From Hyphomicrobiaceae bacterium (GTDB lineage Bacteria > Pseudomonadota > Alphaproteobacteria > Rhizobiales > Hyphomicrobiaceae): 10,239 nt of DNA. Below are positions 6,941-10,239 of the stretch, piece by piece. A program made the position numbers and the translations under genes. Each line of letters opens with the position of its first letter. Position 1 is the first letter of the stretch. The notes under the pieces were generated by a model, which did not search any database, was not told where the DNA came from, and worked only from the letters and a program-made list of their open reading frames with translations. The stretch lies in the NCBI GenBank assembly GCA_021775715.1, contig JAJFHI010000031.1:1-10239 (forward strand). The letters run 5' to 3'.

Positions 6941-6992
6941 GTGTCTGTTGTCGTTGGAAGCTTTCGTGCTTCCAACTCAACCTGACAGACAC
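6941..6992 (+). ncRNA. Two-tier hairpin in the probable 5' leader of the unknown membrane protein gene
   Basis: Outer stem GTGTCTGT (6941-6948) with ACAGACAC (6985-6992), eight perfect pairs. After an asymmetric internal loop (4 and 8 bases), the inner stem GTTGGAAGC (6953-6961) with GCTTCCAAC (6968-6976) gives nine perfect pairs around the loop TTTCGT. It is not followed by a T-tract. It sits about 60 bases before the small ORF and 150 before the membrane protein gene, as expected of a leader structure. No known RNA family was recognised. Confidence 0.4.
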
Positions 6993-7051
6993 AGGGGAGT
7001 TTGCGTACTGGACAAGATCGGCGGCGGTTTTGTTCGGGGGAGATATCAACA

Positions 7052-7147
7052 ATGAACACTGCCGCCTGCGCGCAACTATGCGCCGAACGTTTCTTACCGG
7101 GTATCCGGATGCAATGCCGCTCCAAGTTCGGAGGGCTTACGTCATGA
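7052..7147 (+). CDS. Possible 31-residue small ORF, translationally coupled to the next gene
   Basis: ATG at 7052 is preceded by GGGGGAG at 7036-7042, nine bases away, a good ribosome binding site. The frame runs 31 codons, starting MNTAACAQLCAERF, with three Cys in the first 21 residues plus further Arg/Lys, and stops at TGA 7145-7147. That stop overlaps the ATG (7144-7146) of the membrane protein gene as ATGA, the usual sign of translational coupling. It may be a real small protein or a regulatory leader peptide. No homologue is recognised. It conflicts with the longer in-frame version of the downstream gene starting at TTG 7030, so only one reading can be right. Confidence 0.35.
   Translation: MNTAACAQLCAERFLPGIRMQCRSKFGGLTS
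7130..7135 (+). promoter_or_regulatory. Ribosome binding site deciding the start of the unknown membrane protein
   Basis: GGAGGG lies eight bases before the ATG at 7144. It is the best Shine-Dalgarno match near any start of this frame, so ATG 7144 is preferred over ATG 7078 and TTG 7030. Confidence 0.55.
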
Positions 7148-7941
7148 CACCTGAACAAATATTTCACCAAGCTGTCGTTCCGACAAATCCGAAACAACGC
7201 GGCTCACTTGCACGTGCGTTGCGTTCAAGCGAAATGGACAGCCGTCTTGGCAGCGATGAGGAGCCAACTTCCGAAAGCGCGAAGCAGGCCAGGTCTTTAA
7301 TCGAGAAACCATCGCAACGGCCGCATGCAAGAACCAAAATCAATCCCGACAGTTTCTTACCTGATGCCGCCGACGCCGTAGCTGAGACCAAGGCACTTCC
7401 ATACGCCAGGATCCTAGGTCAGGCGACCGCTGAAACGGAACTGGAAATGGCGGATTGGGATGGCGATGACACGCTGTCGCCAGCTCTGCAGAACCTGCAA
7501 TGGCTGCAACAGCGTGAGCAACCACATGGTGCGCGAAGCGAAGAAGGCGATCGCCGGTTGGCTGGATCTTTGATGCCTTGGTTGATTGCGATCGTTTTGA
7601 GCCTCGTCACAACCGTCGCGGGGTTAACGGCCATAACCGGTCTCCCTGAAGATCTCAAAACCCTCGGCATAATGCCGATGATTGCGGCAACTACGACGTC
7701 GCCAGAACTGACAACACCACGAACACGCCCAACCGTTCTTCCTCAACTCGCCTCCAAACTCCAGGGACGGCTGCAGCCTACAAACCAGAACGTTGCAAAA
7801 GTGCTAGGCGTCCAACCCCGGCCAGTATTCGGCCATTCGGCAACGTCAATTCTGCAAACAAACGATACGGCTAAATTGCCGTACGCCGGGTCGCCGATCC
7901 CGCTGTCGCGTACGTCCTTCAAGGTGTCGAGCCGTTACTAA
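7144..7941 (+). CDS. Unrecognised single-pass membrane protein
   Basis: I do not recognise a family. From ATG 7144 the protein has 265 residues. Residues 1-140 are polar, with many charged residues (KQRGSLARALRSSEMD, acidic EMADWDGDD at about 101-109) and predicted to be cytoplasmic. One transmembrane helix lies at about 144-166 (MPWLIAIVLSLVTTVAGLTAITG), preceded by Asp-Arg-Arg, which favours an N-in orientation. The last 100 residues are Pro/Thr/Gln-rich, probably periplasmic and poorly ordered. The frame is open from TTG 7030 (303 residues), but GGAGGG and the ATGA overlap with the small ORF favour 7144. The gene converges with the RNA methyltransferase gene, 28 bases away, and no clear terminator lies between. 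The Pro/Thr-rich tail hints at an envelope role, but I assign no function. Confidence 0.65.
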   Translation: MTPEQIFHQAVVPTNPKQRGSLARALRSSEMDSRLGSDEEPTSESAKQARSLIEKPSQRPHARTKINPDSFLPDAADAVAETKALPYARILGQATAETELEMADWDGDDTLSPALQNLQWLQQREQPHGARSEEGDRRLAGSLMPWLIAIVLSLVTTVAGLTAITGLPEDLKTLGIMPMIAATTTSPELTTPRTRPTVLPQLASKLQGRLQPTNQNVAKVLGVQPRPVFGHSATSILQTNDTAKLPYAGSPIPLSRTSFKVSSRY

Positions 7942-7969
7942 GTTTGAAGTCATCTGTATGGGGTTTTGG

Positions 7970-8785
7970 TTACATACGAAGATCGTCACGGCGCACCTCA
8001 TAAAGCATGAGTGCCGTGGCGACCGCCAGATTGAGTGAATCCAGCTTTCCCGCCATCGGGATGAGTAGCCGTTTGTTGCAAGCCTCAGTCATCGCATCCG
8101 ACAAGCCGGGGCCTTCGCTGCCCATCATGACTATGGCCGGACGTTTAAGTTTTACATCGCGAAAATCCTCGCTGCCGTGCAGATGAAGTCCGGCTACGTC
8201 TCCCGGCCAATCACGTCGCCAGTTCAAGAATTCTTCACTCGAAATCTTGATCAATGGAACTGCGAACAAAGATCCCATTGTCGCGCGCACGCATTCACGC
8301 TGGAACGGATCGCAGCAATTATCGACTAACACGATGCCTTTGATACCGGCCGCATCGCAGGTCCGGATTATGGTGCCAAGATTGCCGGGGTCGCGCACTT
8401 CTTCCAACACCAGCCAGACATCATCATCGCCAACGTCCGCCGCACCCGGCAGTGTCGTCCACTGTTGGCGAAACACACCAATTACACTTTGCGGGTTATC
8501 TTTGCCCGTCAGCTTTGCCAAAATCGCCTGGTTGACTGTCAAGCATTCAACCCCGATGTCGATAGCCCAGTCGATATAGGCCGCCGTAGCTCTTGGCGTG
8601 TCATCGGAGGCCAAGAACAACAGCGTCTTTGGATGGTGACCAGCATCGCGAGCGGCCATCAACAACGACGCGCCTTCAGCAACAAACTGTCCGCTCTCAC
8701 GACGGGTCTTGCGCATCTCAAGCGCGCGCACAGCTTTGACACGGGCGTTCGTCAGGCTTGTAATGGCTTTGGCTATTGCCCGCAT
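7970..8785 (-). CDS. SpoU/TrmH-family RNA 2'-O-methyltransferase
   Basis: This 271-residue protein has the architecture of the RlmB/TsnR-like branch: an N-terminal substrate-binding domain (about 1-108, with LTNARVKAVRAL and RRESGQFVAEG) followed by the alpha/beta-knot SPOUT domain. All three SpoU motifs are clear: motif 1 EEVRDPGNLGTIIRTCDAAG at about 128-147 with the catalytic-type Asn135 and Arg141, motif 2 MGSEGPGLS at 221-229, and motif 3 IPMAGKLDSLNLAVATALMLYE at about 242-263. It would transfer a methyl group from SAM to a ribose 2'-OH of rRNA or tRNA; the target nucleoside cannot be told. The ATG at 8783-8785 lies four bases after the stop of the upstream methyltransferase, with GGA about 8 bases away, so it is likely co-translated from the prfB transcript. 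Confidence 0.9.
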   Translation of the reverse strand: MRAIAKAITSLTNARVKAVRALEMRKTRRESGQFVAEGASLLMAARDAGHHPKTLLFLASDDTPRATAAYIDWAIDIGVECLTVNQAILAKLTGKDNPQSVIGVFRQQWTTLPGAADVGDDDVWLVLEEVRDPGNLGTIIRTCDAAGIKGIVLVDNCCDPFQRECVRATMGSLFAVPLIKISSEEFLNWRRDWPGDVAGLHLHGSEDFRDVKLKRPAIVMMGSEGPGLSDAMTEACNKRLLIPMAGKLDSLNLAVATALMLYEVRRDDLRM

Positions 8786-8789
8786 CTGA

Positions 8790-9710
8790 TCAATCCGTCG
8801 TCATTCCTGAAAACCATCTGGCAAAAAGCGATGTCGGGACCAGACGCCCGCCCTCGCGTTCTTCAATCGCCAATTCGCCGAAGTCGAGGTTGCCGCCACG
8901 CCCTTCGAGTGCTTCGTTGACGAGCTGGGCAAACGCGATCGTCGATGCGCGAATAGCATAGACCGTCATCACGAGGGCAGCCGGGTCCTCTGCCAGCAAC
9001 GCGCGGCAGTCCGTTAACATCGGTCCTATGCTGTCGAAAAGGTCCCAGGTTTCGTTGTTGGGACCGCGGCCAAACTTTGGCGGGTCAACGAGAATGATGT
9101 CGTATTGGCGACCGCGTCGCACTTCGCGGCCTGTAAACTTCTTTGCGTCATCCAAGATCCATCGCACCTTGGTGCCCTGCAACGATGACGCCGCCTGGTT
9201 TTCCTTCGCCCACGTCACGGCTTTCTTTGAGGCATCAACGTGCGTAACTTCCGCACCTGCTGCGGCAGCAATCAGCGATGCAGCACCAGTATATGCAAAC
9301 AAGTTGAGCACGCGAACCGGCTCAGACTTTTTCGCCTTGATGTCTTTGATGCGCCGGACCATCCAGTCCCAGTGCGGCATCTGCTCGGGAAAGAGACCAA
9401 GGTGGCGGAAACTTGCCAGGCGGCAAAGCATTGTTGCAGGCCCGACCGGCACCGGCCATTGCTCGGGCACATCGCGCAGCAAGCGCCACTTGCCCTTCTC
9501 TTCATCATCATTGCTGGCGAACACCGCATGCGCGTTGTCCCAGCGCTGATCTGATGTCGCCCGTTGCCACAACGCCTGTGGTTCCGGCCGGTCAACAACG
9601 ATGTCTCCGAAACGCTCAAGCTTACGACCCACACCACTGTCGATCAGTTCGTAGCCAGCAAAGCCGTCGGTGGTGATCAAAGACACCTGTGGGTTGGTGA
9701 GGCGCGCCAC
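8790..9710 (-). CDS. Class I SAM-dependent methyltransferase, RlmI/RlmK-like
   Basis: About 306 residues. The Rossmann-fold methyltransferase domain shows motif I VLNLFAYTGAASLIAAAAGA (134-153), an acidic loop in THVDASKKAVTWAKEN (156-171), DDAKKF (187-192) and the catalytic-type VDPPKFGRG (208-216). The combination NLFAYTG plus DPPKFGRG is typical of the RlmI/YccW group of rRNA cytosine-C5 methyltransferases, but this protein lacks room for an N-terminal PUA domain, so the target is inferred as RNA and not proven. The start is uncertain: GTG at 9708-9710, one base past the prfB stop, is preferred over TTG at 9726-9728, which lacks a ribosome binding site and overlaps prfB by 17 bases; GTG 9686 is also possible. 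The next gene starts four bases after its stop. Confidence 0.87.
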   Translation of the reverse strand: MARLTNPQVSLITTDGFAGYELIDSGVGRKLERFGDIVVDRPEPQALWQRATSDQRWDNAHAVFASNDDEEKGKWRLLRDVPEQWPVPVGPATMLCRLASFRHLGLFPEQMPHWDWMVRRIKDIKAKKSEPVRVLNLFAYTGAASLIAAAAGAEVTHVDASKKAVTWAKENQAASSLQGTKVRWILDDAKKFTGREVRRGRQYDIILVDPPKFGRGPNNETWDLFDSIGPMLTDCRALLAEDPAALVMTVYAIRASTIAFAQLVNEALEGRGGNLDFGELAIEEREGGRLVPTSLFARWFSGMTTD

Positions 9711-9711
9711 G

Positions 9712-10239
9712 CTAGTCCAGATCCTCAATTACGACGCTGGCACTGCCGTCAATCCGGTGTGCAAGAGCCGCTTCGATAAACGGATCGATATCGCCATCGA
9801 GAACCGCATTTGGATTGCCCGACTGCACGCCTGTGCGCATGTCTTTCACCATCTGATATGGCTGCATCACATACGAGCGGATCTGATGTCCCCAGCCAAT
9901 CTCTGTTTTGGAAGCCGCTTCCGCGTTGGCCTTTTCTTCACGCTTTCTCAGCTCGTCGTCGTACATCTTCGACTTCAACATTGCCCAGGCAATCGCCCGG
10001 TTCTTAATCTGGCTGCGTTCCTGCTGGCTCGCCGCAACAATGCCGGTTGGCAAGTGCGTAATGCGCACGGCACTGTCAGTTGTATTAACATGCTGCCCAC
10101 CAGCACCCGACGCGCGGTAAGTATCAATACGGCATTCGCTTTCGTTGATCTCAATCTCGATCTTGTCGTCGATGACCGGATAAACCGACACGCTGGCAAA
10201 ACTCGTGTGCCTCTTGGCGTTGGAGTCAAAAGGAGAAAT
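9712..10239 (-). CDS. prfB: Peptide chain release factor 2, C-terminal half
   Basis: The gene enters from beyond the right edge; 175 codons plus the TAG stop are present, about half of the usual 365-375. The visible part starts with ISPFDSNAKRHTSF, containing the SPF tripeptide that recognises UGA stop codons and marks RF2 rather than RF1. The GGQ motif follows at residues 47-49 in SGAGGQHVN, which triggers peptidyl-tRNA hydrolysis in the ribosome and is normally methylated by PrmC. Further RF2 hallmarks are AVRITHLPTGI, the region around WGHQIRSYV, and AVLDGDIDPFIEA near the end. A GTG at 10191 is internal, not the real start. Since only the 3' end is here, the programmed frameshift region found in many RF2 genes cannot be checked. 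It probably leads an operon with the two methyltransferase genes. Confidence 0.96.
   Translation of the reverse strand: MSPFDSNAKRHTSFASVSVYPVIDDKIEIEINESECRIDTYRASGAGGQHVNTTDSAVRITHLPTGIVAASQQERSQIKNRAIAWAMLKSKMYDDELRKREEKANAEAASKTEIGWGHQIRSYVMQPYQMVKDMRTGVQSGNPNAVLDGDIDPFIEAALAHRIDGSASVVIEDLD

Larger units (their letters stand above)
6584..7051. other. Structured intergenic region between the NnrU gene and the unknown membrane protein gene
   Basis: About 470 bases with no convincing gene on either strand; the short open frames here lack ribosome binding sites and family features. The region is unusually rich in inverted repeats, listed separately. It must contain divergent promoters, but the only good -35-like hexamer, TTGACA at about 6736, has no matching -10 at proper spacing. 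No tRNA, SRP RNA, tmRNA or known riboswitch motif was recognised. An uncharacterised small RNA is possible. Confidence 0.4.

Noticed and set aside
9028..9549. Rightward 173-codon frame antisense to the RlmI-like methyltransferase gene
   Set aside because: The opposite strand carries all methyltransferase motifs; this frame shows none.

Overview
The window looks like chromosomal DNA from an alphaproteobacterium, probably of the order Hyphomicrobiales. This rests on protein style (a PanB with the residues typical of that group, a Lys/Arg-rich YkuD protein with a second degenerate YkuD module, an NnrU-family membrane protein) and on gene order. The species cannot be named. Nothing indicates a mobile element, phage, CRISPR array, rRNA or tRNA, so most of the window is housekeeping and envelope genes.

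Positions 1-3690 are read leftwards: panB (pantothenate branch of CoA synthesis), a 330-base gap, a membrane-anchored TPR protein of the YfgM type, the BamB lipoprotein, and the first 23 codons of the GTPase gene der. The TPR-bamB-der order matches yfgM-bamB-der of Escherichia coli and links envelope protein export, outer-membrane beta-barrel assembly and ribosome maturation. Positions 3691-4038 are a divergent intergenic region.

Positions 4039-5865 hold a rightward gene for an exported L,D-transpeptidase that also has a coiled coil and a second YkuD-like module without catalytic residues. It converges with a leftward NnrU-family gene (5999-6583). A hairpin terminator for the NnrU transcript lies between them, and its T-tract reaches the stop codon of the transpeptidase gene.

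Positions 6584-7143 are the least explained part: a cluster of perfect or near-perfect inverted repeats, a two-tier hairpin, and a possible 31-codon cysteine-containing small ORF. The stop of this ORF overlaps the start (ATGA) of an unrecognised single-pass membrane protein gene (7144-7941).

Positions 7970-10239 are again leftward: prfB (C-terminal half only, running off the window), then an RlmI-like class I SAM methyltransferase, then a SpoU/TrmH-family RNA 2'-O-methyltransferase. The three are packed with 1-4 bases between them and look like one translation-related operon.

I see no convincing new multi-gene system. The best candidates for something undescribed are the structured leader, small ORF and membrane protein at 6941-7941, and the inverted-repeat cluster upstream of the NnrU gene.
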